In this document: positions 21,607 through 32,228 of the stretch, piece after piece
How positions within the stretch are numbered: the first letter of the stretch is position 1
Layout: every line of letters begins with the position of its first letter
Origin: Calonectria ilicicola
Taxonomy: Eukaryota; Ascomycota; Sordariomycetes; Hypocreales; Nectriaceae
DNA: 64,000 nt
Direction: 5' to 3'
Assembly: GCA_020809705.1 (NCBI GenBank)
Contig: CP085827.1
Span: 1,488,001 to 1,552,000, forward strand
The notes under the pieces: generated by a model
The model's input: the letters and a program-made list of their open reading frames with translations, nothing else
Databases searched by the model: none
What the model was told of the DNA's origin: nothing
Translations under genes and position numbers: made by a program

Positions 21607-24396
21607 ATGACGCTTCTAGCTGCGTGTGTTTTGGCCGCTTCGGCTCTCTTTGCCCATCCGGCAGCTGCGGCCCCAGCCAATATTAGCTCATCATCAGCTA
21701 GCGTCCACTGGCTTGGCGGCGAGAAGCCGGACCTGCATTTCGGTACCACCTTCGGCCTTCCTTGGCCCCGTGGAAAGCACTGGGCAGACCAGACCAAATT
21801 TTCCATTTCGGGCTCTTCTGGCGAGAGCGTTGAGCTGCAATCCTGGGTCACGGGTTACTGGCGCGATGGCTCTGTAAAGTGGACTGGTCACGCTATTCCC
21901 GGCTCCAGCACCATTCCCGACGAATACACCATCAAGGCTGTTTCATCCAACAGCTCAAGCTCTTCGACAAACGCAGGCAATTCTACCAGCGGAATTGCAG
22001 TAACAGAGTCTTCGGATGAGATCAAGGTTAATACTGGAGAAATTGTCGTTACATTTCCCAAGTCAGGAAACACCGTTATTGGCGCCATCGAGACCAAGAA
22101 TGGCACCACGGTCGGCCAGGATGGAAAGCTGATCCTGCAATCTCAGTCTGGTGTCCCAGACACGTCAGCGGACCGCGGAAACTCCTCAATCAACTACTAT
22201 AATTTTGAGAGCAACGTTAGCAATGTCACTGTTAGTGACCTCACCTCTGCCCGAGCGCTCGTCACAGTCCGTGGAGAGCACAAGCTGACTGATGGCGGCT
22301 CGCACGACGATTGGCTGTCCTTTGTCCTCCGCTTCTATCTGTACGCCAACTCAGAGTCAGTCAAGCTGGTGCACAGCGTGGTATTTGACGGAAATGCGAC
22401 AACGGATTTAATTTCTGGTATTGGTATTCGACTAGATGTCCCACTTAAGGGAGAGGAAGCCTACAACCGCCATGTGAGAATCGCCGGCGTGGACGGCGGC
22501 CTTCTCAATGAGGCCGTACAGGGTATTACTGGACTTCGAAGAGATCCGGGCACTGCAGTGAAGACTGCTCAGTTTGAAGGACAGGTCTTGCCCGCTCTTA
22601 GCACCTGGGACACACGAGTCTCCTCTCGCCTTCAGTGGATTCCTAAATGGAACGACTTTAGCCTCACCCAACTCTCTGCCGACGGATTTAACCTCCGTAA
22701 GAGAACAAAGGCAGGCCAGAGCTGGCTGAAGATTCCTGGCGGTACTCGTGCAGGAGGACTGGCATACCTCGGTGGAGCGACCCAAGGTGGTCTCGCTGTA
22801 GCTCTGCGTGACTTCTGGAAGCGATACCCTTCGGGTCTCGAAATTTCCAACGCAGCCACTGATGTTGGTTCGATTACCCTCTGGTTGTACAGCCCTGATG
22901 CCCAGCCTCTTGACCTTCGCCCATACCATGATGGACTTGGCCAGGATGGTTACGCCGATGAGCTTGACGCCCTTGAGATTACATATGAGGATTATGAGCC
23001 TGGTTTTGATACACCCTACGGTATTGCGCGAACGAGCGAAATTTCTTTCTTTGCCTTTGACAAGACACCATCTCGAGACACACTGACGGCACTCACCGAC
23101 TATGTCAACGACCCGCCCGTTCTGGTCGCGGACCCTAGCCACATTAAGGAAACCAAGGCTCTCGGATCCTACTGGGGTCTTCCCGATACTAGCACTGCTG
23201 CCTCTAGCAAATTGGAAGACCACCTCAACTTCTTGGCTGAGTTCTACCAGGGACAGATTGAGCAGCGTAGGTGGTACGGCTTCCTCGACTACGGTGACTT
23301 TATGCACACCTACGACACTGACAGACACACATGGCGATATGACATTGGTGGATATGCTTGGGACAACTCTGAGCTCTCTCCCGATCTGTTCTTCTGGCTC
23401 TACTTCCTCCGAACTGGCCGAAAGGATATTTATCGATTTGCAGAGGCTCTGACCAGACACACTGGTGAGGTCGATGTCTACCACATTGGAGACTGGAAGG
23501 GTCTGGGAACCCGTCACGGTGTCCAGCACTTTAGCGACAGTGCCAAGCAGGCCCGAATCTCCCAGCCCATGTATCGCAAGTACTTTTACTACCTTACTGG
23601 TGGTGATGAGCGTGTTGGTGAACTGCTCGAGGAACTTCTTGACACGGATAAGACTTACGGCACTCTGGATCCTAACCGAAAGGTCCGAACGGATGGATGG
23701 ACTCCTTCGCCCAACTCGACTGTTGCTATTGGTCTAGGTACCGACTGGTCAGCATTGGCTGCTGGATGGCTCCTTGACTGGGAGCGCCGAGGATCTCGCT
23801 GGAACGAGTCAAAGACTAAGCTAACCAACACCATGACTGGTATCGCAAATCTTACCAACGGCTTTGTCACCGGCTCTGGTTTGTACGACCCCGAAGCATG
23901 GACTCTCGGACCCCCTCCTGCAGACCCTCAGAATCTTGGAAACGTTTCCGTCTCCCACCTGTCAGCCGTCTTTGGCTTGGTCGAGGTGAACTCCGAATTG
24001 ATCGAGTACTTTGGTGATGCTCTTCCTGATGGCTTTAAGAGCGCGTGGCTCGACTACTGCTACTACTTTGGAGCATCCAAGGCTGAGCAGGCCGCCAGAT
24101 ATGGAAAGAACTTTGGTACTCTGAACCTGTACCAGGGACACTCGCGTCTGACTGCCTACGCCGGCAACCAGCGCAGCAATGCCACCATTGGGTTGATGGC
24201 GTGGCGCCAGTTCTACACCACAGACGGTTTCAAGGAAAGCTCGCCTTGGAACATTACTAGCTTGAATGGAAGCGAGGTGCTTATTGCAGTGGATGAAGCC
24301 AGCTGGATCTCTACCAATGATGTTGCCCAGTATGGATTGGCGACCATTGAGAACCTTGCTCTCGCTGGAGATCAACTCAAGAACTACGCCGCATAA
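21607..24396 (+). CDS. Secreted PcRGLX/YetA-like polysaccharide lyase
   Basis: Intronless ORF of 929 residues. Residues 1-22 are a signal peptide ending in an Ala-rich cleavage region. The start of the mature protein reads HWLGGEKPDLHFGTTFGLPW followed by PRG, the N-terminal RIFT-barrel signature of PcRGLX/YetA-type proteins. A long N-glycosylation-rich beta region (residues ~100-330) and an alpha/alpha-toroid-like C-terminal half rich in Trp and Tyr (for example YDIGGYAWDNSELSPDLFFW) complete the usual three-domain layout, and the length fits the family. Characterised fungal members are exo-acting lyases on rhamnogalacturonan (PL26) or on rhamnose-glucuronate of gum arabic (PL42); the sequence alone does not separate them. 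Role: plant polysaccharide degradation outside the cell. Codon use is strongly biased to C-ending codons, suggesting high expression. Confidence 0.82.
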   Translation: MTLLAACVLAASALFAHPAAAAPANISSSSASVHWLGGEKPDLHFGTTFGLPWPRGKHWADQTKFSISGSSGESVELQSWVTGYWRDGSVKWTGHAIPGSSTIPDEYTIKAVSSNSSSSSTNAGNSTSGIAVTESSDEIKVNTGEIVVTFPKSGNTVIGAIETKNGTTVGQDGKLILQSQSGVPDTSADRGNSSINYYNFESNVSNVTVSDLTSARALVTVRGEHKLTDGGSHDDWLSFVLRFYLYANSESVKLVHSVVFDGNATTDLISGIGIRLDVPLKGEEAYNRHVRIAGVDGGLLNEAVQGITGLRRDPGTAVKTAQFEGQVLPALSTWDTRVSSRLQWIPKWNDFSLTQLSADGFNLRKRTKAGQSWLKIPGGTRAGGLAYLGGATQGGLAVALRDFWKRYPSGLEISNAATDVGSITLWLYSPDAQPLDLRPYHDGLGQDGYADELDALEITYEDYEPGFDTPYGIARTSEISFFAFDKTPSRDTLTALTDYVNDPPVLVADPSHIKETKALGSYWGLPDTSTAASSKLEDHLNFLAEFYQGQIEQRRWYGFLDYGDFMHTYDTDRHTWRYDIGGYAWDNSELSPDLFFWLYFLRTGRKDIYRFAEALTRHTGEVDVYHIGDWKGLGTRHGVQHFSDSAKQARISQPMYRKYFYYLTGGDERVGELLEELLDTDKTYGTLDPNRKVRTDGWTPSPNSTVAIGLGTDWSALAAGWLLDWERRGSRWNESKTKLTNTMTGIANLTNGFVTGSGLYDPEAWTLGPPPADPQNLGNVSVSHLSAVFGLVEVNSELIEYFGDALPDGFKSAWLDYCYYFGASKAEQAARYGKNFGTLNLYQGHSRLTAYAGNQRSNATIGLMAWRQFYTTDGFKESSPWNITSLNGSEVLIAVDEASWISTNDVAQYGLATIENLALAGDQLKNYAA

Positions 24397-25278
24397 ACGA
24401 GTGCATTTTCATCTTCATACTTTTGTACAATGCTTTCTTTTTTTTTTTTTGTATTTATATTCATCATTCTTACTTTTTTCATCTTCATTGTATTTCTTAT
24501 TTTTGCCTTGGAGGGATGGGAACCTCTTGGCTCAACTAGGTCGCTGACTTGACGATGCATCTCTATCCCAACCAATATTTTTCACAGCTAGCCTGCACAT
24601 ATTTCTTAGCGTTACAAAATTGTACAACCTTCAATTTAACCTTGATTCTCAACTGGGGCCCCATGCGTAATATTAAGAATAGCTTCACAGTGACCAGAAA
24701 CTTGTACTAAATTGCTTTTGATTTGATCAGCGCTCAAGCCCTGGCCACCAATGGTGACTGGCACTTATTACGGACCACTCTGAGACCCCGGCCTTTTATG
24801 CAGGTCGGCCTTGGAATGTCGATCCAAGGGCGAGGTAACTGACGTCATTTTGTATTTGACGATTGATTAAGTAGGAGCTATGATTCAGCCTCAGTAGATG
24901 AGAAATGAGCCAAGAGCGTGTGGATTGCGCACTCACGGCAGGGGAATGCCGGCATTTAAAGCCCGGTGGACGGTCTCGTTACGGAACTCCTGCGTAAACA
25001 CGAAATACAGCGTATGCCGCTAAAGTTTAGCGGTCGGGCAGTCACTAAATACCGGCGGCTGGACTGGGAGCCACTGAGACAAACCGGCACGGAACAACAG
25101 CACCGGGCAACCCCACCAAACCTGCGACCGGCACACTCAACCGGCACATCCCCGCTGGCTTCTCGCCGCAATCTTCGCCTGTAATGCAAGCCCGTCTTAA
25201 CGGTAACGGTGCACTGCAACCCGTTGCACTCCGTAATCCAGCTGCATACAGTCAGCTTGGCCATTCAGGCAGCCCGAT
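24397..25278. other. Intergenic region, promoter of the Zn2Cys6 gene
   Basis: Holds the lyase 3' end (with a T-rich tract at 24439-24450) and the promoter of the regulator at 25279. No gene seen. A palindromic TGCCGGCA lies at 24947-24954 and three ACCGGCAC copies at 25083-25147. Confidence 0.5.
25083..25147. promoter_or_regulatory. Cluster of three ACCGGCAC motifs
   Basis: ACCGGCAC occurs at 25083-25090, 25127-25134 and 25140-25147, 130-200 bases upstream of the regulator ATG. Its complement GTGCCGGT matches the repeats near 29850 and 35823. CGG triplets are the usual half-site of Zn2Cys6 proteins, so autoregulation is possible. Confidence 0.4.
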
Positions 25279-27740
25279 ATGTCGCCCGCAGATTCCGGGG
25301 CTCGGCCAATCCGTGGACCCGGCCATCCGTCACAATCAAGACCAGACACTTCGCAATTCCGATCTCGACGAACCACGCGCGCGTAAGGCTGGTTTTCTCG
25401 CCGCACAACAGCTCCAATTTAGCTTACCATTCGTACTAGTTGCGATAACTGTCGGAGGCTCAAGGAGAAATGCAACGGGGGCGCGCCCTGTGATAGATGC
25501 AACAAGTCGAGTCGCCAATGTGTCTTCACTGATGCCTATAAAAGAACCAGAAATCCACATCTGCGCGCATCTCATCCAAAGCCCGTTTCTGAACAGGTGG
25601 ATCCCAAGACCTTTTTTGACGTAGATAGAATACGTACCCTTGAAAGCATTGTGCAGTTATGTACAGGGGTTGACCAATTCACCAAAACGAACTTGCAAGA
25701 AGTGCTATCAAACTTGCACGCGGAAAAAGGCAGCCCCCAGGAAGTGGTCACGGGCAGCGTCGACGCCGATAAGCGAGATTTTGATGCAGCGGATACGGCT
25801 ACACCAGATACCTCTGGGAAATTAGCAGGTTTGCCATTTCAACACCCTTGTTGCCACATTGCACCCGTTGTACTGACAGGGAGTGTCAGCTTATGAAGAG
25901 TTTTCCCACTCGCACTTTTCACGTCGGGTTGAACAGAAAATGGATGGTTTCGCAGGAAGCCGCCTACATGTACGCATTTAATTTTTTTATTGAGAACCAA
26001 ATACTCAACTAATACTTCATTAAGAAGGACTCTAGCCCTGGGTTAGTGCCTGCCGAGCAGCTCCTGTCACGAGATTCCCTGGTCCAAGAGGCAGCATCTT
26101 TATTTCCCCCGCCCGAAGTGGCATCCTTACTTCTTGACGTCTTTTTCAATGTCGCGCAAACGAATTATTACTATGTCGATGAATCTTACCTTCGGGATCG
26201 TCTCACCGAGTTCTATGCTCCAAATCGTCCGCTCAGAATCGCTGACGCGCCGTGGGTCTGCACAGCTTTGATGGTGTTTACAGTTGGCACCCAATTTGCG
26301 CATCTTGCTCCAAATACTGGAAGTTTAGGTCAGAGAGCAAGCGGAGGAACATTTAGCATAAATTCTGCCATGGATGATACACTGGCTCTAGCATTCTATC
26401 GCAAAGCCATTACGTTAATACCGGATGTGTTGGCGATAGGCTCGCCACTAAGTGTCCAGGCCTTTGGTCTTCTTGGTATATATGCTCTCCCACTGGACCC
26501 TTCAGGACTCTCATGCACATACTTTGGCATTGCGGTGAAAATAGCAACACACAATGGAATGCATAAAAGGATTCGTGACTCGCACAGTATGTTAGAGCAA
26601 GAGATACGGAACCGGCTATGGTGGACAGTTTATACATTGGACAGGTTTGCAACAACCTTTTTTGGGCAGTGAGATAGTGCTAACATTCGCCAGGCGTATT
26701 TCCATTCTCCACGGGAGACCACCGTCAATATCAAGATCTGAAGTCGATGCCGATTTGCCCATCGATATTCCAGAATTGCATCCTCCAGAACGTGTTGATA
26801 CATTTCCGAACGTACTTGCGCAAAGAGGCATTACAGATATAATGGAGGATGCTCGCGACTCAATGTATGTGACCCTGAGTCAAAAAGTGAAATTCAATGT
26901 CTAATACATTCTAGACTCGCGCTCAAGAGGGTGGATAAATTACAAGCTCGCAGCAAAATTCAAGATATACTGCGGGTGAAGCAGCGGTTACAAGAATGGT
27001 GGGAACAACTGCCAGTAGAGACTTGTTGCAGGGATCTCACTCCAGGCAAACCACTGTTTCGGTCAAACATTCACCTCGCTTTAACTTACCATTTAGTGAA
27101 CATATTTATTGGCAGATCATTCATCTTCGGTGAAGTGGCCTCCAAACCCGATGATACCTGGGGGGATGAGTGGTCTAATGCACGCGAAAAACTAATACAG
27201 GATTGTGTGGACAGCGGTGTGTCATCGATTGATCTTTGCAGGATGCTGCGAGATGGATTCGGATTGTCCAAATCCTCCTATACTGAATTTACGTCGTGCT
27301 GCGCCGCTGTACTCGCCCTGGTCGCGCGGCGCATCTTCATGAAGGATTCTGCGCTCGAAGAACCATGCAACCAGGGCCTATCTATGCTCAAGGACATGTC
27401 AGTTGGTGTCTTTTCCAAGAGCTGTGAGAAGCGCGGGCTAGATATATTAGAGATGGCCCTCCAAAAGCTGAACAGCGGTCCTCAAGGAACACCGTCGCCA
27501 GTCGCTTCTGGCTATGCAGAGTTCCGAAATTGGGTGGCCATGCAGCAGATTGTTCCCGGTGAGCCTTGGCAGCAGGAGGAAGTGGTTCTGTCAAGGCCTC
27601 TACCCTCGGGTAGTAGCTTCATGCAAGGAATGGCGCATCCGGGGAAATCGAATGTCGTACAAGAGTTTGTACCTTCGAAATTCGCTGATCTCGAATCATT
27701 GCCTGGATTGGAGGAGTGGCTTCACAATAATATGGCTTGA
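25279..27740 (+). CDS. Zn2Cys6 transcription factor with fungal middle-homology domain
   Basis: Six exons (25279-25382, 25440-25828, 25890-25969, 26025-26644, 26694-26864, 26915-27740) join in phase to 729 residues. Exon 1 supplies a basic N-terminus ending RSRRTTRA; the splice runs straight into the zinc cluster CDNCRRLKEKC-NGGAPCDRC-NKSSRQC, which has the full C-x2-C-x6-C-x5-C-x2-C-x6-C spacing. A linker region follows (VDRIRTLESIVQL), then the fungal-specific middle-homology domain, with WWTVYTLDRRI as its typical core. The family consists of nuclear DNA-binding activators or repressors that recognise CGG half-sites. Its own promoter contains several CGG-bearing repeats. The target pathway is unknown; the neighbouring acyltransferase and HAD hydrolase share the promoter motif. 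Confidence 0.88.
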
Positions 27741-28328
27741 AGAAGCGCTTCACCGTCACATGGACGCAGGAGCTCATACAAATGACCAAGCATAGAATGT
27801 TTTTCCAAAGAAGAAATTCCCATCAAATAAGAAAATTTCTTGCTATACAAGACCTCAGGTTGCTCAGATCCATCGGAGAGCATCGTGTTGGATTCCTTAT
27901 CAGGCCATTGAAGTACAGGCTGAGTTCGTGAGGCTGTGCATTGGGGCTGTGCACTTAGCGACCAACGTTAGTGAGTGCGGCACTAAAAGCGCTAATGCAG
28001 GAGGTAGTTACAGCGCAGGCCATGTTTGTAAATGTAGGAAATAAATTAATTCCACATCCTTAGCGTGATCCTTCTTTGCGCATCTCGGAATTTCCCCTCA
28101 TCTGACTGGCCGCTTACAACAGTGATCAGACAATTAATTGCCCAGGCACACAACGTGTTGGTTGTGCAAGCATCAAGCACAGCCTCGTGCGATGTTCAAT
28201 TATTGCAACGTCTGCTTCGGTGAAATGGCTATATCTCACCTCCGGGGCTACAATTTGCATACTTCGTATCCTTATCCACAATTTATGTGGTCGAGGTCCC
28301 TTTTCGCTTCATTTATTCTTTCAGCATC
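27741..28328. other. Intergenic region
   Basis: No supported gene. Short ORFs without motifs only; it contains the 3' end of the regulator and the promoter of the DUF7730-type gene. Confidence 0.5.
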
Positions 28329-29712
28329 ATGGCACCGCATTTGAGCGGCTGGCTTCAGAAGAAGCTGAACAAGTATAGGGATCACAGAGACAAGAATCAC
28401 AAAGACTCATTTCCACCTCCACTTCTTCCCAACCCTCGGCCTCGAACCTTGACCCCGTCAGTCTCCAGGGAGGACTTACGGCAGACGTCTACGTTCTTCA
28501 GTAAACTGCCGTATGACATGAGAAGAACTATCCTGGAATACGCGTTCGGATGCCGTCGCCTCCACATGGACCTCACGTTCGATCATCCAGATGTTCCACT
28601 GGCCAAAGATCAGATCCCGGACGACTATCATTGTGGCGTGAACAATACAAATCCCCAGGCAGATGATGGAGAGCGAAAAGTGAATGAGTGGAAACCCAAG
28701 TCCTGGAATTGGTGGGGTTCCGTATGCCATCGACATCACCCCGATCCTCGCGAGATGCCGCCGGGGCCAATGACAGGTGATGATGGCCCGAAGGGTCCCT
28801 GGCATGACCATTGTCGGGATGGAAAGGCAGAGTTTTGTCGTGTTTGGCCCGGTACGGCGCCGATGAAGTGTCAGATCGGAGCCATGGGCTGGCTGTTGAG
28901 TTGCCACCAGGCGTAAGTCGCTCCTCCCAAGTCAATAAGCCAGCATTATTTCTAACTATGGAGACGTGGATAGTTATGCAGAAGGTCTTGATGTGTTATA
29001 CAGAAGCAATACATTTGCGATCTCAAGCGATTCCATGATCTCCCGTCTTCCGGAATTTATTCTCCCACAAAGATTAATGATGATGACATCTCTTGAGATT
29101 GTGTAGCCCATAAAGCTTCACTCCGAACGGATGTTTGAGTACGGATTTGAAGAAGAAGATTACAAGATTATTTTTAGCATACTCCCTCGAAACTTTCCCC
29201 AACTGCGCAGGGTGTACATTTCGCTTCAACCCACCAAGAACGATACTTATTACAAGGCAAGCTTGAAGAAGCTTCTCAAACCCATCGACGAATGTGTGCA
29301 AAATATGCCAGAACTGACTGAATGCGCCGTCGCAATACCAACAAGCCAGTTCCATAACTACTTCGAGAGCACAAGAACAGCGTTCAAGTGGAAGGACTAC
29401 CGCATTACGGGCGAAGAACGGGATGACGTGCAAGCGTTCCGCCAAGTCTGGCGGTCTACAACTGGCAAACAAGCCCTGGCTGAACTTCCCTTTAACCCTT
29501 ATCCAGAGCCACCAAAGTATGTTACTGATGATGCAGCCAACGCGGCACTAAACGGTTACTGGATCTTAGAGGGTGTTTATGATGGTATGAGAGGAGATCC
29601 TTACGAAGGTCCGAACGCGCGTGAGTATACCGGGGGCTGGTGTGGCACCAATAGGTCCATCTACTACGACATTGCATCGACAGAAAGTGTGAGAATACCA
29701 GACCTTCTCTAG
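28329..29712 (+). pseudogene. DUF7730-type protein gene interrupted by one in-frame TAG
   Basis: Two exons (28329-28912 and 28974-29712; intron GTAAGT...TAG) give 440 codons. The protein resembles fungal DUF7730/F-box-like proteins: an N-terminal LPYDMRRTILEYAFG motif, then GAMGWLLSCHQAYAEGLDVL with LYRSNTF, and LPEFILPQRLMMMTSLEIV. Directly after that, codon 29104-29106 is TAG where family members often have Trp; the same frame then continues for ~200 codons (PIKLHSERMFEYGFEEEDYK and on) to the normal end. TGG to TAG is a single G-to-A change. No intron with proper consensus and length removes the stop. As it stands the product would end after about 240 residues. The function of the family is unknown. 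Confidence 0.7.
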
Positions 29713-30013
29713 ATATATTAATTCATTTTATCTGTGAACAAATAAGACATAAACTTAACATATAATTCACACTGTCGCTGTACTTTTTTTTTTTTTTAAT
29801 GAGCTAGAAGAGTTGTGTGCAAAGCTTTCGAATCGCCCGGCCGTAGTTGCCGGTGTCGGCACACATGCCGGTCGTCGGGCCGGAATAGACCTTTTTAGAG
29901 TCAAAATAAAAAAAAAATAAAAAATCACATAAATCTTTATTAAAATACATATTATTTCAGACTACGGCAATTTTCATGAGCGATACCTTGTTCGTGTTCG
30001 ATTGATTGCGCAG
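29713..30013. other. Intergenic region upstream of the acyltransferase gene
   Basis: Contains a run of 13 T at about 29785-29798, A-rich runs near 29910-29925 and the CGG-rich repeat described separately. No gene seen. Confidence 0.5.
29847..29872. promoter_or_regulatory. TGCCGGT repeats with CCG-N4-CGG inverted element
   Basis: TGCCGGTG at 29848-29855 and TGCCGGTC at 29866-29873 are direct copies. The first forms a perfect inverted repeat, TGCCG-GTGT-CGGCA (29848-29861), giving a CCG(N4)CGG arrangement as used by Zn2Cys6 dimers. It lies about 145-165 bases before the acyltransferase ATG. Confidence 0.4.
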
Positions 30014-31400
30014 ATGGCCACTTCAATGCCAGATTCGCGCTTATTAGGTTCGTTGTACTTTGCAAGGTTTATTCCCCTCAGTAATTCTAATCCTCACAGG
30101 GCCCCTGGAAAGATATTCCGCCTTTCGCAGCCATTTGGGTATTTATCTCAACGTATGTGTTACAGCTAGCTATGTCATTCGGAGTGATCAGCCTCTGGAA
30201 GCGACGTTGATGTGCGCATTGTCAGTTGTGGTCGCAAAACACCACATTTTATCCACAACGATAGTGGACATTGAAACATCTCCCAAATTCATCCCCTTAG
30301 AAAGGGCTTTTCTTGAGGAAGCTGTCACATTTATCGAATATGACAACGTCATCCCAGCGCCCGGAGACCCTGAGGTAGACAAGTTTGTGGAGCACCAACA
30401 CAATCTTCCGTTCATGTACCAGAAACCCCCGGCTCATTTTTGGAGGATGTCAGTTTTCCACAACCCCAAAAAATCCGGTTCATTCACTATCTGCTTCTGT
30501 TTCCACCATTCTTTGGCTGACACCAAAAGCGCTCTCGTAATACACGAGGAGCTAGAGGCTGCTCTATCTTCCACATCGATGTCCAGCAGATTGGCTGAGG
30601 CTGAGCCACCTACAAAGTCACTTTTACCTCCGCTTGAGGCTGTTTTTGACCTGAAAACCTCGAACAAATTCCTTCAAGATTCGCAAAGCCTTATACAGCC
30701 ACCAGATAATGTTTGGAGCGGAGAGAGGCAAAGTCTACCTGTCTATACGAGGTTTTCCTCTTTGTGGATCCCCAAATCCCGCTTACATTCTTTGCGAAAT
30801 ATCTGCAAATCACAAAATGTAACTCTAACAGCAGCAATAATGACATTGACAGCGTCTGCTTTGTTCCATATTCTTCCATCAAATTACACCAGTTTATGGG
30901 GAGATTGCGCGGTCTCATTGCGCCACTTACTGCCTCATCCAATAACAGAGAAATCGGTTGGATGTTACGTGGGATCATTCAGTGCGAACTACGACAGATC
31001 AGCGACTTCATTTCAGCAAGATGCAGTACGTACGATGGATATCATTGACAGACTGCGACAACAGAATGGTCAAGATATGCCTGTCGGGTGTTTAAGGCAT
31101 ATAAATGATATGTCGCAGTGGCTTTCTGACAAAATTGGGAAGAAACGCCGTGCAGCCTGGGAACTCAGCAATGTAGGAGCGCTCAGTCAAACCACTACCA
31201 ATGGTAGCTGTCAAATCCAAAGTGTACTATTTAGTCAAAGCGCCAGCGCGTGCTCAGGTGCTATCAAGATAAGCGTTGTTACTGGAAGAGATGGTAAAAT
31301 GGGCCTAGGGTTCACGTGGCAAAGTAGTGTCGTCGAGGAAAGTACCGTCATGGCATTGATCAAGAAGATGAATGATTTGATCAATGAGCTCATGGACTAG
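30014..31400 (+). CDS. Alcohol acetyltransferase-like (AATase/condensation-fold) acyltransferase
   Basis: Two exons (30014-30047 and 30100-31400) join in phase to 444 residues. The short first exon MATSMPDSRLL splices into GPLERYSAFRSHLGIY, the usual start of the AATase family (PF07247). The acyltransfer motif is HHSLADTKS (HHxxxD), near residue 160 and in its normal place after a strand (FTICFCF). A second conserved block, GDCAVSLRHLLP, lies past residue 280. Members transfer acetyl or other acyl groups from CoA to alcohols or amines. No signal peptide or membrane helix, so a soluble enzyme. It sits between two broken genes but is itself intact. The substrate is unknown. Confidence 0.82.
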
Positions 31401-32228
31401 GATATCAACGAGGGTGTTGAATCGAATATTAATCTGCAATTATACACCAACAAGAATTATCAGTACAGCAGGCCAATAAATTTATGACACATACTCAAGC
31501 CAATGAGTTCACCGCCTTATTTTCTTAGTAGTACAGAGGCTCCATGGTTGCTGACGCGTTGTAAGTGGGTAACAATAACGAAAAGACACATGACAGTAAA
31601 GTAGCCATGTCTCCGTGCATGTAGGCCTCACAATCTCAAAATACCGTCGTTCGAGAATTAGAATCCAGAGCCAGCACACCCTATTGTCGTGTGAGAAATC
31701 TCGATAAAATGCAACCTAGCAGAAACTATCCAAGTAGAACCAAATTATTCCGTAAATGGAGGCTGTGTATGCACTTCTATACGAGTTGTGGTACTGAACT
31801 CTGCAGTGGCTTTTGAGCCCGTAATACAGACTAATTTGGTGATCACAGGTCTATTCTCGGCTTAATACGATATCGCCAAGCACGTATCTGTGTATTGTGT
31901 GGAACATGAACAGTCTACAAGGCCTTGGTCATTTACGATTAGGTTTGCGTCACTCACGTTGTTTTACTGTTTAACCGTGGCATTTCGGAAGCCACCCACT
32001 GAAATTACACTGCCCGGTTTAGATGGTCGCAGAAGCGGCTCAAGCAGTGATCTGGACACATCATCAAGGAACGCCAGACGTCCTATTACAGATACAAATA
32101 CTTACGGCTGGTAGCTTCAGATGGTGTCCTTGCTTCACATTCCTATCTGGGCGGAGTATTTGCCTCCGGCATATCCGACGTGCGCACTGAAATTTTTCAC
32201 TCAGCGAAAAGTTCAACTCTACTCCCCA
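31401..32228. other. Intergenic region
   Basis: No supported gene. It holds the acyltransferase 3' end and the promoter of the membrane-protein gene; the ORFs present are short, overlapping and without motifs. Confidence 0.5.

Noticed and set aside
22432..23529. 365-codon minus-strand ORF inside the lyase gene
   Set aside because: It mirrors the strongly codon-biased plus-strand lyase, has no motif and no start context; a shadow frame.
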